Assembly: GCF_003002955.1 (NCBI RefSeq) | Contig: NZ_PVTJ01000005.1 | Span: forward strand, 310,001 to 374,000 | Direction: 5' to 3' | DNA from: Glycomyces artemisiae | GTDB taxonomy: Bacteria > Actinomycetota > Actinomycetes > Mycobacteriales > Micromonosporaceae | DNA: 64,000 nt | In this document: piece by piece, positions 29,228 to 38,013 of the stretch | How the letters are laid out: every line of letters starts with the position of its first letter | Position numbering within the stretch: the stretch's first letter is position 1 | Program-made: the position numbers and the translations under genes | Notes under the pieces: model-generated | The model's input: only the letters and a program-made list of their open reading frames with translations | Databases searched by the model: none | What the model was told of the DNA's origin: nothing

Positions 29228-29251
29228 GGTTCATTAGTCAAGTAATGAACC
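29228..29251. promoter_or_regulatory. Operator of the GntR(YtrA)-ABC operon
   Basis: GGTTCATTA (29228-29236) and TAATGAACC (29243-29251) are perfect inverted repeats separated by GTCAAG, 29 bases before the gntR start. It is the only AT-rich stretch in the region. YtrA-type GntR regulators repress their own ABC operon from such sites, so this is the likely autoregulatory operator. A TATGGT -10-like hexamer overlaps its left edge. Confidence 0.75.
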
Positions 29252-29280
29252 TCTGAACCAACGAACCCTAAGGAGGCGAG

Positions 29281-29646
29281 ATGTTCGATGACGGCTCACC
29301 GATCTACCGGCAGATCGCCGACCAGATCAAGGCCGAGATCATGAACGGATCGCTCGAACCGGGAGGCAAGGTCATGTCGACCAACCAGTACGCCGCGTTC
29401 TACCAGATCAACCCGGCCACGGCGCAGAAGGCGTTCCGGGAGCTGGTCGACGAGGGCGTCCTCTACAAGCAGCGCGGCGTCGGCATGTTCGTCGCCGAGG
29501 ACGCCCGCGACAAGCTGGCCGCCGACTTCCGCGAGCGCTTCTTCGAGCGCGTCCTGGCCCCCCTGGTCCGCGAGGCCCGCCAGGCCGGCATCCCCCTGAC
29601 CGACATCATCGACTACCTCAAAGCTCAGGAAGGCGTGCTGAAATGA
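29281..29646 (+). CDS. GntR-family regulator, YtrA subfamily
   Basis: A 121-residue regulator. The winged helix spans PIYRQIADQIKAEIMNGSLEPGGKVMSTNQYAAFYQINPATAQKAFRELVDEGVLYKQRGVGMFV. The tail is only about 45 residues, with no large ligand domain, which defines the YtrA subgroup that controls adjacent ABC transporter genes. AGGAGG precedes the ATG. It overlaps the ATPase gene by four bases (ATGA). The perfect inverted repeat upstream is its likely binding site. Confidence 0.92.
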   Translation: MFDDGSPIYRQIADQIKAEIMNGSLEPGGKVMSTNQYAAFYQINPATAQKAFRELVDEGVLYKQRGVGMFVAEDARDKLAADFRERFFERVLAPLVREARQAGIPLTDIIDYLKAQEGVLK

Positions 29647-30515
29647 GCCTGTCCGTCACCCTCCGCGACGTGTCCCTGCGATACGGCGCCGAAGCCGCGC
29701 TCACCGGGATCGACCTCGACCTGGAGGCCGGGAAGATCTACGGCCTCCTCGGCCGCAACGGCGCGGGCAAGACGAGCCTGCTCAGCCTCGTCGCCGCGTT
29801 CCGCAAGCCCTCCACCGGCCGGATCCTCGTCGGCGGCGAGCCGGTGTGGGAGAACGCCTCGGTCGTCTCCCGCGTCGCCCTCATCCGCGAAGGCGGCGAC
29901 TTCGACGACACCGAGACCGTCAAGGCCACCATCGAGTCCGGCTCGATCCGGCCCTCCTTCGACACGGAGTACGCCTACAAGCTCGCCGACCGCTTCGAAC
30001 TGCCGCTGAAGAAGCGCGTCTCCGCCCTCTCGCGCGGCAAGCGCTCCGTCCTCGCCGCGGTCTGCGGACTCGCCGCCCGCGCCGATCTCACCATGTTCGA
30101 CGAGGTCCACCTCGGCATGGACGCGCCCACCCGCGACGCGTTCTACAAGGAGCTCCTCGCCGAGTACCTGGAGCGGCCCCACACCGTGGTCCTCTCCACC
30201 CACCTCATCGACGAGGTCGCCAACTACCTCGAAGAGGTCGTCATCGTCGACCGCGGCCGCATCCTGCAGCACGCCGACATCGAGGCGTTCCAGGGCATGG
30301 GCGCCACCCTCACCGGCCCCGCCGCGGCCGTCGACGCCCTCGGCCTCGACGCCCTCGCCGAGCAGCGCCTCGGCGGCACCAAGAGCATCACCGTGGCTTC
30401 GGCGCTCGACGCCGACACGCGCGAGCGCGCCGCCGCGGCCGGAATCGAGATCGGCCCCGTCGGCCTCCAGGACCTCTTCATCCACCTGACCGACCCGAAC
30501 CGGAACGGAGCCTGA
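29643..30515 (+). CDS. ABC transporter ATP-binding protein, YtrB-like
   Basis: A 290-residue ATPase. Walker A is GRNGAGKTS (around 37-45), Walker B is LTMFDEV with the catalytic Glu, and the His switch is STHLIDE. The signature motif is degenerate, reading LSRGKRS instead of LSGGQ; this is seen in several YtrB-type ATPases and may lower activity. A C-terminal extension of about 80 residues follows. It presumably powers transport or target protection with the three membrane proteins encoded next. Confidence 0.92.
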   Translation: MSLSVTLRDVSLRYGAEAALTGIDLDLEAGKIYGLLGRNGAGKTSLLSLVAAFRKPSTGRILVGGEPVWENASVVSRVALIREGGDFDDTETVKATIESGSIRPSFDTEYAYKLADRFELPLKKRVSALSRGKRSVLAAVCGLAARADLTMFDEVHLGMDAPTRDAFYKELLAEYLERPHTVVLSTHLIDEVANYLEEVVIVDRGRILQHADIEAFQGMGATLTGPAAAVDALGLDALAEQRLGGTKSITVASALDADTRERAAAAGIEIGPVGLQDLFIHLTDPNRNGA

Positions 30516-30519
30516 CGCG

Positions 30520-31269
30520 ATGACCGCCCCCGCACTCGCCACGCGCCGCTACGGGCTCGGCGCCGGGCTCGCCGGCGCCGCGCTCAACTACTTCAAGTAC
30601 TGGATGCTCGCCGCGGCCGTCCTCTGCTTCGCCGTGCCGCTGCTCATCGCCCAGTACGCCGGCATTGAACTCTCCGCCTGGTACTACGCCGTCAACGCCG
30701 GCAAGTGGTTCACCGCGTTCGTCGGCGGCGGCTTCGTGTTCACCCTGCTGCCCCAGATGATCGCCGCCGGGCTCACCAGGCGCGAACTCGCCGCCGCCAT
30801 GGGCGTCTTCGGCGTCCTGTGGTCCCTCGCCCTCGGCGCCGTCGGCCTCGCGGGCCTGTTCGCCGAGCGCGCCTACTACGGCGCGTTCGGCTGGTCCCAG
30901 GGCATCGACGCCACGAGCGGCATCGCGCCGATCGGCTCCGCCGCCGACACCGCCGCGTTCGCCGCGTACCTCCCGCTGCTGTTCCTCGCCTACTTCGCCG
31001 CGGGCACCGTCATCGGCGTCGCCTCCTACCGGTGGGAGCACGCCGGATGGCTCCTGCTCGTGCCGGTCCTCCCGGTCGTGTTCGGCCTCGACGTCGCCCT
31101 GTACAGCACCGAGCCGGTCGGTCCCGGCTGGATCGGGTTCCTCGGCAGGTTCATCGACGAGTGGGGCCGCGGCCCGCTCGCCGCCGCGATCGTCCTCGCC
31201 ACCGCCGTCCTCGCGGTCGCCGCCCGCCGGCTCCTCATCGACGTCCCGCTGCGCTCGAAGCAGGCCTGA
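30520..31269 (+). CDS. ABC transporter membrane protein (first of three paralogues)
   Basis: A 249-residue protein with about six membrane helices and no known domain name. The central loop ... GLTRRELAAAMGVFGVLW matches the equivalent motif in the next two proteins, showing they are paralogues. It starts four bases after the ATPase stop. The first helix pair is YFKYWMLAAAVLCFAVPLLIAQ and a WFTAFVGGGFVFTLLP segment. It is likely a permease subunit partnered with the upstream ATPase. Confidence 0.82.
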   Translation: MTAPALATRRYGLGAGLAGAALNYFKYWMLAAAVLCFAVPLLIAQYAGIELSAWYYAVNAGKWFTAFVGGGFVFTLLPQMIAAGLTRRELAAAMGVFGVLWSLALGAVGLAGLFAERAYYGAFGWSQGIDATSGIAPIGSAADTAAFAAYLPLLFLAYFAAGTVIGVASYRWEHAGWLLLVPVLPVVFGLDVALYSTEPVGPGWIGFLGRFIDEWGRGPLAAAIVLATAVLAVAARRLLIDVPLRSKQA

Positions 31270-31271
31270 CG

Positions 31272-31955
31272 ATGACCGCCGTCCACCACGCCGCGCACCC
31301 CGGGCGCCGCCTTCGCCTCGGCCTGGGCATCGCGATCGGCACCGCCCGCGGGATCCGCTGGCTCGCCCTCGCCTGGATCGTCCTCACCCCGTTCCTGTCG
31401 ATCCTGCTCATCGGCGCGATCGAGACCGGCCTGTGGGCGATCACCGCCACCGTCTTCCAGTGGTTCGTGGCCGCCGCCGCGGGCCGCTGGCTGTACGCGA
31501 ACCTGCCCGCGACGATCGGCCGCGGCGTCACCCGCCGCGAGCTGACGGCCGCGTTCCTCATGTTCGGCGCGCTCGCCTCGGTCGCCACGGCGGCCGTCGT
31601 CACCGCCGGGTTCGCCGCCGAGCACGCCCTCCTCGCCGCGTCGGGGAACGCCTTCGGCACCTGGGGCGAGACGCTCGCGAACGGCGCCAGGTACCTGCTC
31701 ATCACCCCGATCTACTGCTTCACCGGCGCCCTCATCGCCGCCGGGGCGCTCCGCTTCGCGGGCCGCGCCTGGTTCACCCTCACCGTCCTCGTCGCGGCCG
31801 CCGGGCAGTACGCCGGCGTCCTCGTCCTGGAGTTCGCGGTCCACCGCGGCGGCGCCGACCTCGCCGCGTGGGCCGGGACCTGCCTCGCCGTCACCGCCGT
31901 CCTCGTCGCGGCCCTGGCCGCGACGCTCCGCACCGTTCCCGTCCGATCGAAATGA
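31272..31955 (+). CDS. ABC transporter membrane protein (second of three paralogues)
   Basis: A 227-residue, roughly six-helix protein. It shares with its right neighbour GRGVTRRELTAAFLMFGALAS, GFAAEHALL, TWGE and KGARYLLI/NGARYLLI segments, and more weakly with its left neighbour. ATG at 31272 lies two bases after the previous stop; it overlaps the next gene by ATGA. No ligand-binding or FtsX-like extracellular domain is visible. The role as a permease subunit is inferred from the operon. Confidence 0.82.
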   Translation: MTAVHHAAHPGRRLRLGLGIAIGTARGIRWLALAWIVLTPFLSILLIGAIETGLWAITATVFQWFVAAAAGRWLYANLPATIGRGVTRRELTAAFLMFGALASVATAAVVTAGFAAEHALLAASGNAFGTWGETLANGARYLLITPIYCFTGALIAAGALRFAGRAWFTLTVLVAAAGQYAGVLVLEFAVHRGGADLAAWAGTCLAVTAVLVAALAATLRTVPVRSK

Positions 31956-32677
31956 GCCGCACCATGACCGTCATCGACCATCCGGCCGCCGCACTCGGCC
32001 GACGCCGCTACCGGCTCGGCGCGCGCATGTTCACCACCGCCGTCCGCTGGCTCCGCTGGTGGCTCATCGCGGCCCTCGCGCTCGCCGTCCTCGGCGGACC
32101 CGTCATCCACGCCGTCTGGGGCGCGAACGCGGGCGCGTGGACCGCCACCATCTCGGTCCTCCAGTGGTTCGCCGCGATCACCGGCGGCATGTACCTCCAC
32201 ACCTCCCTGCCCGGCCTCATCTCCCGCGGCGTCACCCGCCGCGAGATCACCGCCGCGTTCCTCGTCTTCGGGGCGCTCGCCTCCGCCGGGCTCGCCGCCC
32301 TCGCGCTCACCGGCTTCGCCGCCGAGCACCTCATGCTCGGCCTCGTCGGCCAACCCGCCGACACCTGGGGCGAAGTCCTCGAAAAGGGCGCCAGGTACCT
32401 CCTCATCGCCCCCGCGTACTTCTTCGCCGGGGCCCTCGTCACCGCTGCGGCCGCCCGGATCGGCAAGGAGGGCGCGTTCGTCGTCGTCCTGTTCCTGCTG
32501 TTCCCTGCCCTGCTCATCGCCGGGACGCTGTCGCTGGAGATGTTCGGGTACACCGTGGACGCGTTCACCTGGCGGGCCGCCGCCTGGGCCGGGTCCGGCA
32601 TCGCGTTCGTCGCCGCCCTCGTGGCCGCGCTCGTGCTGGTCCTGCGGTCCGTGCCCGTGCCCAAGCGGGGCGGCTGA
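31952..32677 (+). CDS. ABC transporter membrane protein (third of three paralogues)
   Basis: A 241-residue, roughly six-helix protein clearly duplicated from, or with, the second subunit: SRGVTRREITAAFLVFGALASAG, GFAAEHLML, DTWGEVLEKGARYLLIAPAYFFAGALV. It overlaps the second gene by ATGA. It ends the GntR-ABC operon unless the short frame at 32681 is real. Three related half-permeases for one ATPase is unusual; a hetero-oligomer is the simplest reading. Confidence 0.82.
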   Translation: MSRTMTVIDHPAAALGRRRYRLGARMFTTAVRWLRWWLIAALALAVLGGPVIHAVWGANAGAWTATISVLQWFAAITGGMYLHTSLPGLISRGVTRREITAAFLVFGALASAGLAALALTGFAAEHLMLGLVGQPADTWGEVLEKGARYLLIAPAYFFAGALVTAAAARIGKEGAFVVVLFLLFPALLIAGTLSLEMFGYTVDAFTWRAAAWAGSGIAFVAALVAALVLVLRSVPVPKRGG

Positions 32678-32680
32678 GCC

Positions 32681-32962
32681 ATGGGCCTCCTCCTCGCCGA
32701 CGTCCCGTTCCCGGTGCTCGTGGTCGCCGCGTGCATCGCGGCGGGCGTCGTCGCGGGGCTGCTCCTCGCCACCGGCACCCCGCCGGTCCCGCCGAGACGC
32801 GCCACACGGCCGCCCGACCCCTCACGTGCGGCCCCGGGCGGGTGGGACACTGGTGACCGGCCAGTACACGCTCCGGAAGGTCAGCACATTGTCGATCCAG
32901 CCCATCCGCATCTTCGGCGACCCGGTCCTGCGCACCGCGGCGGAGGAAGTCGACACCTTTGA
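32681..32962 (+). CDS. Doubtful short ORF with one membrane helix
   Basis: A 93-codon frame starting three bases after the third permease. The first 27 residues form a good membrane helix (FPVLVVAACIAAGVVAGLLLAT), but the rest is proline/arginine-rich and its last 74 bases overlap the def gene. There is no clear ribosome site. A short membrane peptide translated by coupling is possible; equally it may be chance. Confidence 0.25.
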   Translation: MGLLLADVPFPVLVVAACIAAGVVAGLLLATGTPPVPPRRATRPPDPSRAAPGGWDTGDRPVHAPEGQHIVDPAHPHLRRPGPAHRGGGSRHL

Positions 32963-33440
32963 CAAGGAACTGCGGAACCTCGTCAAGGACCTGCTCGACA
33001 CCATGCGCGACGAGGGCGGCGCCGGCCTCGCCGCCCCGCAGCTGGGCGTCGGCAAGCGCGTGTTCTCCTTCGACGTCGACGACGTCGTCGGCCACATCGT
33101 CAACCCCGTCCTCGAATTCCCCGACGAGGAGGAGCAGGACGGCCCCGAGGGCTGCCTGTCCCTGCCCGGCCTCTACTTCGACACGATCCGCCGCCAGAAC
33201 GTCGTCGCCAAGGGCTTCAACGAGTACGGCGACCCCCTCCAGATCGTCGGCACCGGCCTCATGGCCCGCTGCCTCCAGCACGAGACCGACCACCTCGACG
33301 GCATCATCTTCATCGACCGCCTCGACTCGGAGCGCCGCAAGGCCGCGATGACCGAGATCCAGGCCCAGGACTGGTACAACGAAGACGTCAAAGTCAAAGT
33401 CACCCCCCACGACTCCAAGGGTGTGTTCTTCAAGCGATGA
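32889..33440 (+). CDS. def: Peptide deformylase
   Basis: A 183-residue metalloenzyme that removes the N-formyl group from new proteins. All three motifs are present: GAGLAAPQ (44-51), EGCLS (87-91) and HETDH (131-135), giving metal ligands Cys89, His131 and His135 and catalytic Glu132. I place the start at TTG 32889 with GGAAGG before it, giving [15 protein letters not shown] as in relatives; longer starts exist but add unrelated sequence. It overlaps fmt by ATGA; def-fmt coupling is common because both handle formyl-methionine. Confidence 0.93.
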   Translation: MSIQPIRIFGDPVLRTAAEEVDTFDKELRNLVKDLLDTMRDEGGAGLAAPQLGVGKRVFSFDVDDVVGHIVNPVLEFPDEEEQDGPEGCLSLPGLYFDTIRRQNVVAKGFNEYGDPLQIVGTGLMARCLQHETDHLDGIIFIDRLDSERRKAAMTEIQAQDWYNEDVKVKVTPHDSKGVFFKR

Positions 33441-34357
33441 GGATCGTCTTCGCCGGGACCCCGGAGGTCGCCCTGCCGACCCTGGAGGCCCTCCACGCGT
33501 CCGCCCACGACGTCGTGGCCGTCCTGACCCGTCCCGACGCCCCCACCGGCCGCGGCCGCAGGCTCCACCGCTCGCCCGTCGCCGCCTGGGCCGACGAGCA
33601 CGGCATCGAAGTCCTCACCCCCGCCAAGCCCCGTGAGCCCGAGTTCCTGGAGCGCCTCGCCGACCTCGCCGCCGACGTCGTCCCCGTCGTCGCCTACGGC
33701 GCGCTCGTCCCGCCCGCGGCGCTCGCGATCCCGCGCCTCGGCTGGATCAACCTGCACTTCTCGCTCCTGCCCGCGTGGCGCGGCGCCGCCCCCGTCCAGC
33801 ACGCGGTCCTCAACGGCGACGCCATGACCGGCGCCTGCGTCTTCCAGCTCGAACCGGGCCTCGACACCGGCCCCGTCTACGGCCGCCTCACCGAGCCCAT
33901 CGGCCCCCGCGACACCTCCGGCGACCTCCTCGACCGCCTCGCCGTCGCGGGCGCCCGCCTCACCGTCGACGTCGTGGACGGCATCGGCGCCGGGGCGCTC
34001 ATCGCCGTCCCGCAGGACGAGGACGGCGTCTCCCACGCCCCCAAGATCACCGTCGACGACGCCCGCGTCCGCTGGAGCGACCCCGCGTTCGCCGTCGACC
34101 GCCGCGTCCGCGCCGTCACCCCCGCCCCGGGCGCCTGGACCGACCTCGACGGCCAGCGCCTGCGCCTCGGCCCCGTCGTCCCCGACCCCGAGGGGCCGAG
34201 GCTCGAACCGGGAGAGGTCGCCATCGCCAAGCACCACGTGCATGTCGGCACCGCCACCGAGCCCGTCCGGCTCGGCCAGGTCCAGCCCGCCGGGAAGAAG
34301 CCCATGGACGCCGCCGCATGGGGCCGCGGCCTCCAGACCGCCCCGAGGTTCGCATGA
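33437..34357 (+). CDS. fmt: Methionyl-tRNA formyltransferase
   Basis: A 306-residue enzyme that formylates initiator Met-tRNA. The N-terminal Rossmann-like domain begins [19 protein letters not shown], and the 10-formyl-THF site [16 protein letters not shown] carries the catalytic Asn/His. [17 protein letters not shown] contains the conserved Asp. The C-terminal OB-like domain starts near residue 205. It overlaps def upstream and rsmB downstream by four bases each, so translation start, deformylation and rRNA modification genes form one operon. Confidence 0.96.
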   Translation: MRIVFAGTPEVALPTLEALHASAHDVVAVLTRPDAPTGRGRRLHRSPVAAWADEHGIEVLTPAKPREPEFLERLADLAADVVPVVAYGALVPPAALAIPRLGWINLHFSLLPAWRGAAPVQHAVLNGDAMTGACVFQLEPGLDTGPVYGRLTEPIGPRDTSGDLLDRLAVAGARLTVDVVDGIGAGALIAVPQDEDGVSHAPKITVDDARVRWSDPAFAVDRRVRAVTPAPGAWTDLDGQRLRLGPVVPDPEGPRLEPGEVAIAKHHVHVGTATEPVRLGQVQPAGKKPMDAAAWGRGLQTAPRFA

Positions 34358-35736
34358 GCGAGAACCGCAGCCGCCGCAGGCGCCGCGACGAGGACGCCCC
34401 GCGCCCCACCGTCAACCCGCGCCGCATCGCCTTCGACGCGATCCGCGCCGTCACCGCCGACAACGCCTACGCCAACATCGTGCTGCCCCGCATGATCCAC
34501 GAGACCGGCCACACCGGCCGCGACGCCGGGCTCATCACCGAGCTCACCTACGGGACCCTCCGCAGCCTCGGCACCCTGGAGCAGATCCTCGCCGCCGCCT
34601 CCGGACGCGACGTGCGCGAACTCCAGCAGGACCTCCTCGACGCGCTCTGCCTGGGCGCCTACCAGCTCCTGTACATGCGCGTGCCCGCGCACGCGGCCGT
34701 CGCCACCACCGTCAGCCTCGTCAAGGCCGCCGTCAGCCCCCGCGTCTCCGGGCTCGCCAACGCCGTCCTGCGCAAGGTCGCCGCCAAGGACCTCGACCAG
34801 TGGTGCGAGCAGCTCGCCACCGGCGACCGCCTCCGCGACCTCTCGCTGCGCCACGCCCACCCCGAGTGGATCGCCCGCGAATTCGAAGCCGTCCTGGGGC
34901 CGGACGAACTCGCCCCGGCGCTCGCCGCCGACAACGTCGCGCCCCCGGTCCACCTGTGCGCCAAGCCCGGCCGCATCACCAAGGGCGACCTGTCCCGCGA
35001 GACCCGCGGCGGCCTCCACGGGCAGTTCTCGCCGTACGCGGTGTACCTGCCTGGCGGCGACCCCGGCCGCGTCAAGTCCGTCGCCACCGGCCTCGCGCAC
35101 GTCCAGGACGAGGGCTCGCAGCTCGTCGCCGTCGCGCTCGCCGAAGCGCCGCTGGACGGCCCGGACAAGGCCTGGATCGACCTGTGCGCCGGGCCCGGCG
35201 GCAAGACCGGGCTGCTCGGCGCGCTCGCCGCGCAGCGCGGCGCGCACCTCGACGCCGTCGAGGTCCAGCCCCACCGGGCCGAACTGGTCGCCAAGGCCGC
35301 CAAGGGACTCCCGGTCACCGTCCACACCGGCGACGGCCGCCTCTTCGGCGAGCCGAACACCGCCGACCGCGTCCTGGTGGACGCCCCGTGCTCGGGACTG
35401 GGCGCGCTGCGCCGCCGCCCGGAGGCGCGCTGGCGCAAGCAGCGGTCCGACCTGGACGCCCTGGTGCCGCTCCAGCGGGAGCTGCTGGCGGCGGGACTCC
35501 GGTTGGCGCGCAAGGGGGGCCTGGTCGCGTACGTGACGTGCTCGCCGGTGCTCGACGAGACCTCGGAGGCCGTGGAGTCGGTGCTCAAGGCCGGGGGAGC
35601 GGAGCTGGTGCGGCCCGAGTGGCTCACCGGCCGCGTCCCGGATTCGACGCGCGGCGATTTCGTTCAGCTGTGGCCGCACCGGCACGGCACCGACGCGATG
35701 TTCATGGCGCTGCTGCGCAAGACCGGCAACCGGTAA
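34354..35736 (+). CDS. rsmB: 16S rRNA (cytosine-967-C5) methyltransferase
   Basis: A 460-residue enzyme. The N-terminal 150 residues are the NusB-like RNA-binding domain ([25 protein letters not shown]). The C-terminal SAM domain has [17 protein letters not shown], the PCSG motif ([21 protein letters not shown]) and the catalytic TCSP ([17 protein letters not shown]). ATG at 34354 overlaps the fmt stop. The first twelve residues are very basic. It ends the def-fmt-rsmB operon; the cellulase promoter follows. Confidence 0.95.
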   Translation: MSENRSRRRRRDEDAPRPTVNPRRIAFDAIRAVTADNAYANIVLPRMIHETGHTGRDAGLITELTYGTLRSLGTLEQILAAASGRDVRELQQDLLDALCLGAYQLLYMRVPAHAAVATTVSLVKAAVSPRVSGLANAVLRKVAAKDLDQWCEQLATGDRLRDLSLRHAHPEWIAREFEAVLGPDELAPALAADNVAPPVHLCAKPGRITKGDLSRETRGGLHGQFSPYAVYLPGGDPGRVKSVATGLAHVQDEGSQLVAVALAEAPLDGPDKAWIDLCAGPGGKTGLLGALAAQRGAHLDAVEVQPHRAELVAKAAKGLPVTVHTGDGRLFGEPNTADRVLVDAPCSGLGALRRRPEARWRKQRSDLDALVPLQRELLAAGLRLARKGGLVAYVTCSPVLDETSEAVESVLKAGGAELVRPEWLTGRVPDSTRGDFVQLWPHRHGTDAMFMALLRKTGNR

Positions 35737-35807
35737 CTTCCCAGTTCGACCGCTCCCGGGGCTCCGCCCTGCCCTTTTGACGGGTGGGGTGACAGAAGTC
35801 CGATGAT

Positions 35808-35843
35808 TGGTAGCGCTACCATACATTGACATAAGTAAATGTA
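35808..35843 (+). promoter_or_regulatory. CebR-like operator and promoter of the GH6 cellulase gene
   Basis: TGGTAGCGCTACCA (35808-35821) is a perfect 14-base palindrome, close to the TGGGAGCGCTCCCA box bound by the LacI-family cellobiose repressor CebR in Streptomyces. A consensus TTGACA (35826-35831) follows directly, and TACATT/AATGTA (35822-35827, 35838-35843) make a second inverted repeat. The -10 is not clear. It implies repression in the absence of cello-oligosaccharides. Confidence 0.75.
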
Positions 35844-35881
35844 CTCCGGGCTACCGGCATCTAGACCCCAAGGAGCACCAG

Positions 35882-37234
35882 ATGAACCGACGAAACCGCC
35901 TCGCGGCGATCGTCGCGGGAGCGGCCACCGCCGTGGTCGCCGCGCTCAGCGCGGGCTTCCTCCTCAGCCCCAACGCGGGCGCGCAGGACGTCTCCGCACA
36001 GGCGCAAGCACTGTGGACGAACCCGAACACGGCGGCGGCCCGCTGGGTCGCCCAGAACCCGAACGACTCGCGCGCCAACATGATCCGCGACCGGATCGCC
36101 GAGACCCCCGCGGGCACCTGGTTCACCCAGACCAACCCCACGGGCGGGATCGCCGCCCAGGTCTCGGCCGTCGTCGACGGCGCGGCCGCGGCGGGCGCGG
36201 CCCCGATCATGGTCGTCTACAACATCCCCAACCGCGACTGCGGCGGCGCCTCCGGCGGCGGCGCGTCCAGCCACGAGGTCTACCGCGGCTGGATCGACCA
36301 GATCGCCGCCCAGATCGACGGCCCCGCGTACATCATCCTCGAACCCGACGTGATCGCGCACGACTGCTACAACTCGACCGAGCGGGCCCAGATCAACGCC
36401 TCGCTCTCGTACGCGGCCCAGAAGCTCAACGCCGCCGACCCCGCCGTCAAGGTCTACATCGACGCCGGGAACTCGGCCTGGCTCACGCCCAGCGTCGCGG
36501 GCTCGCGCCTCCAGGCCGCGGGCATCCAGAACGCGGACGGCTTCTCGCTCAACGTCTCCAACTACCGCACCACCGAGGAGTCCACCGCCTGGGCCAACCA
36601 GGTCCGCGGTATCGTCGGCTCCGGCAAGACCGCCGTGATCGACACCAGCCGCAACGGCAACGGCCCGCTCAACCCGCCGAACCCCAACGACTGGTGCGAC
36701 CCGCCCGGGCGCGCCATCGGCAAGTTCCCGACCACCGCCACGGGCGTCGCGGGCATCGACGCGTACCTGTGGGTCAAGCTCCCCGGCGAGGCCGACGGCT
36801 GCGCGGGCGCCGCGGGCCAGTTCATCCCCGACCTCGCCTACCAGCTCGCGAACAACGCCGGCTCCGGCTGGCCCGGCCAGGTCGAGCCGACCGACCCGAT
36901 CACCTCCGACGACCCCACCTCGGACGACCCGACCACCGGCGGGCCCTCCGGGGACTGCACCGTCCACATCGACACGGTCTCCTCCTGGAACGGCGGCTGG
37001 CAGGGCAAGGTCTCGATGACCGCGGACGAGGCCGTCAACGGCTGGACCGTCTCGTGGACCTGGCCGGGCGGGCAGTCGATCCAGTCGAGCTGGAACGCGC
37101 AGGTCACGACCTCGGGCTCCACGGTCACGGCCAAGGACGTCGGCTGGAACGCCGCCGTGGGCGCGGGCCAGACGAAGGAGCTGTTCGGCTTCGTCGCCTC
37201 CGGCTCGGCAGCGGACTTCGACGTCTCCTGCTGA
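35882..37234 (+). CDS. Secreted GH6 cellulase with C-terminal CBM2
   Basis: A 450-residue secreted enzyme cutting beta-1,4-glucan. A Sec signal peptide ([32 protein letters not shown], cleavage near 34) is followed by a GH6 domain to about residue 340. Catalytic candidates are Asp119 in YNIPNRDC and Asp156 in [19 protein letters not shown] and NVSNYR line the cleft. A Thr/Pro/Asp linker ([19 protein letters not shown]) leads to a cellulose-binding CBM2 bounded by two cysteines with WNGGWQGK and surface tryptophans. AAGGAGC precedes the ATG. Endo- rather than exo-action is likely given the size. It sits oddly between rsmB and rpe. Confidence 0.93.
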   Translation: MNRRNRLAAIVAGAATAVVAALSAGFLLSPNAGAQDVSAQAQALWTNPNTAAARWVAQNPNDSRANMIRDRIAETPAGTWFTQTNPTGGIAAQVSAVVDGAAAAGAAPIMVVYNIPNRDCGGASGGGASSHEVYRGWIDQIAAQIDGPAYIILEPDVIAHDCYNSTERAQINASLSYAAQKLNAADPAVKVYIDAGNSAWLTPSVAGSRLQAAGIQNADGFSLNVSNYRTTEESTAWANQVRGIVGSGKTAVIDTSRNGNGPLNPPNPNDWCDPPGRAIGKFPTTATGVAGIDAYLWVKLPGEADGCAGAAGQFIPDLAYQLANNAGSGWPGQVEPTDPITSDDPTSDDPTTGGPSGDCTVHIDTVSSWNGGWQGKVSMTADEAVNGWTVSWTWPGGQSIQSSWNAQVTTSGSTVTAKDVGWNAAVGAGQTKELFGFVASGSAADFDVSC

Positions 37235-37310
37235 GCAGAAAGCTGACCTGAGCCACAGAAGGCACCAGGTGTCCGGCCTGCGTCGCGGTTTCGCGACCTA
37301 CACTGTCCGT

Positions 37311-38006
37311 GTGGCACAGTTCCAAGCGGCGCAGGCCGACACCGTCATCGCACCGAGCCTCCTGGCGGCGGACTTCGCCCGCCTCGCGGAGGCGGCCGAC
37401 GCGGTCGAGGGCGCCGTGGACTGGCTCCACGTGGACGTCATGGACAACCACTTCGTCCCCAACCTCACGCTCGGCCCCCCGATCGTCAAGTCCCTCAAGG
37501 CCGCCACCGACATCCCGCTCGACTGCCACCTCATGATCGAGGACCCCGCGCGGTGGGCTGTCGGCTACGCCGAACTGGGCGCCTACAACGTCACCTTCCA
37601 CGCCGAGGCCAGCGACGACCCCGTCGCGCTCGCGAAGGACTTGCGCGCAGCAGGCGCCAAGGCCGGCCTCGCCATCGACCGCGACACCCCGGTCGAGGAC
37701 TACCTGGACCTCCTGCCCGAGTTCGACACCCTCCTGATCATGACGATCAAGGCCGGATTCGGCGGCCAGCAGTTCATCCCCGCCATGCTCGACAAAGTCC
37801 GCACCGCCCGCGCCCGCGCCGCCTCCGGCCACCTGGAGCTGCGCATCGAAGTCGACGGCGGCATCGCCGACGACACGATCGCGGCCGCCGCCGAGGCCGG
37901 GGCCGACGCGTTCGTCGCCGGGACCGCCGTCTACGGCGCGGACGATCCCGCCGCTGCGGCCGAGCGCCTGCGCGCCCGCGCCGACGCGGCGCGCTCCCCC
38001 CATTGA
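37311..38006 (+). CDS. rpe: Ribulose-phosphate 3-epimerase
   Basis: A 231-residue TIM barrel that interconverts ribulose-5-phosphate and xylulose-5-phosphate. The family strands are present: [47 protein letters not shown] and IEVDGGI. The [10 protein letters not shown] strand differs mildly from the common M(S/T)VNPGFGGQ. GTG 37311 is seven bases from TACACT (37299-37304), so the transcript is probably leaderless; an upstream start at 37269 is less likely. The next gene begins seven bases after its stop. Confidence 0.94.
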   Translation: MAQFQAAQADTVIAPSLLAADFARLAEAADAVEGAVDWLHVDVMDNHFVPNLTLGPPIVKSLKAATDIPLDCHLMIEDPARWAVGYAELGAYNVTFHAEASDDPVALAKDLRAAGAKAGLAIDRDTPVEDYLDLLPEFDTLLIMTIKAGFGGQQFIPAMLDKVRTARARAASGHLELRIEVDGGIADDTIAAAAEAGADAFVAGTAVYGADDPAAAAERLRARADAARSPH

Positions 38007-38013
38007 GCCGCGC

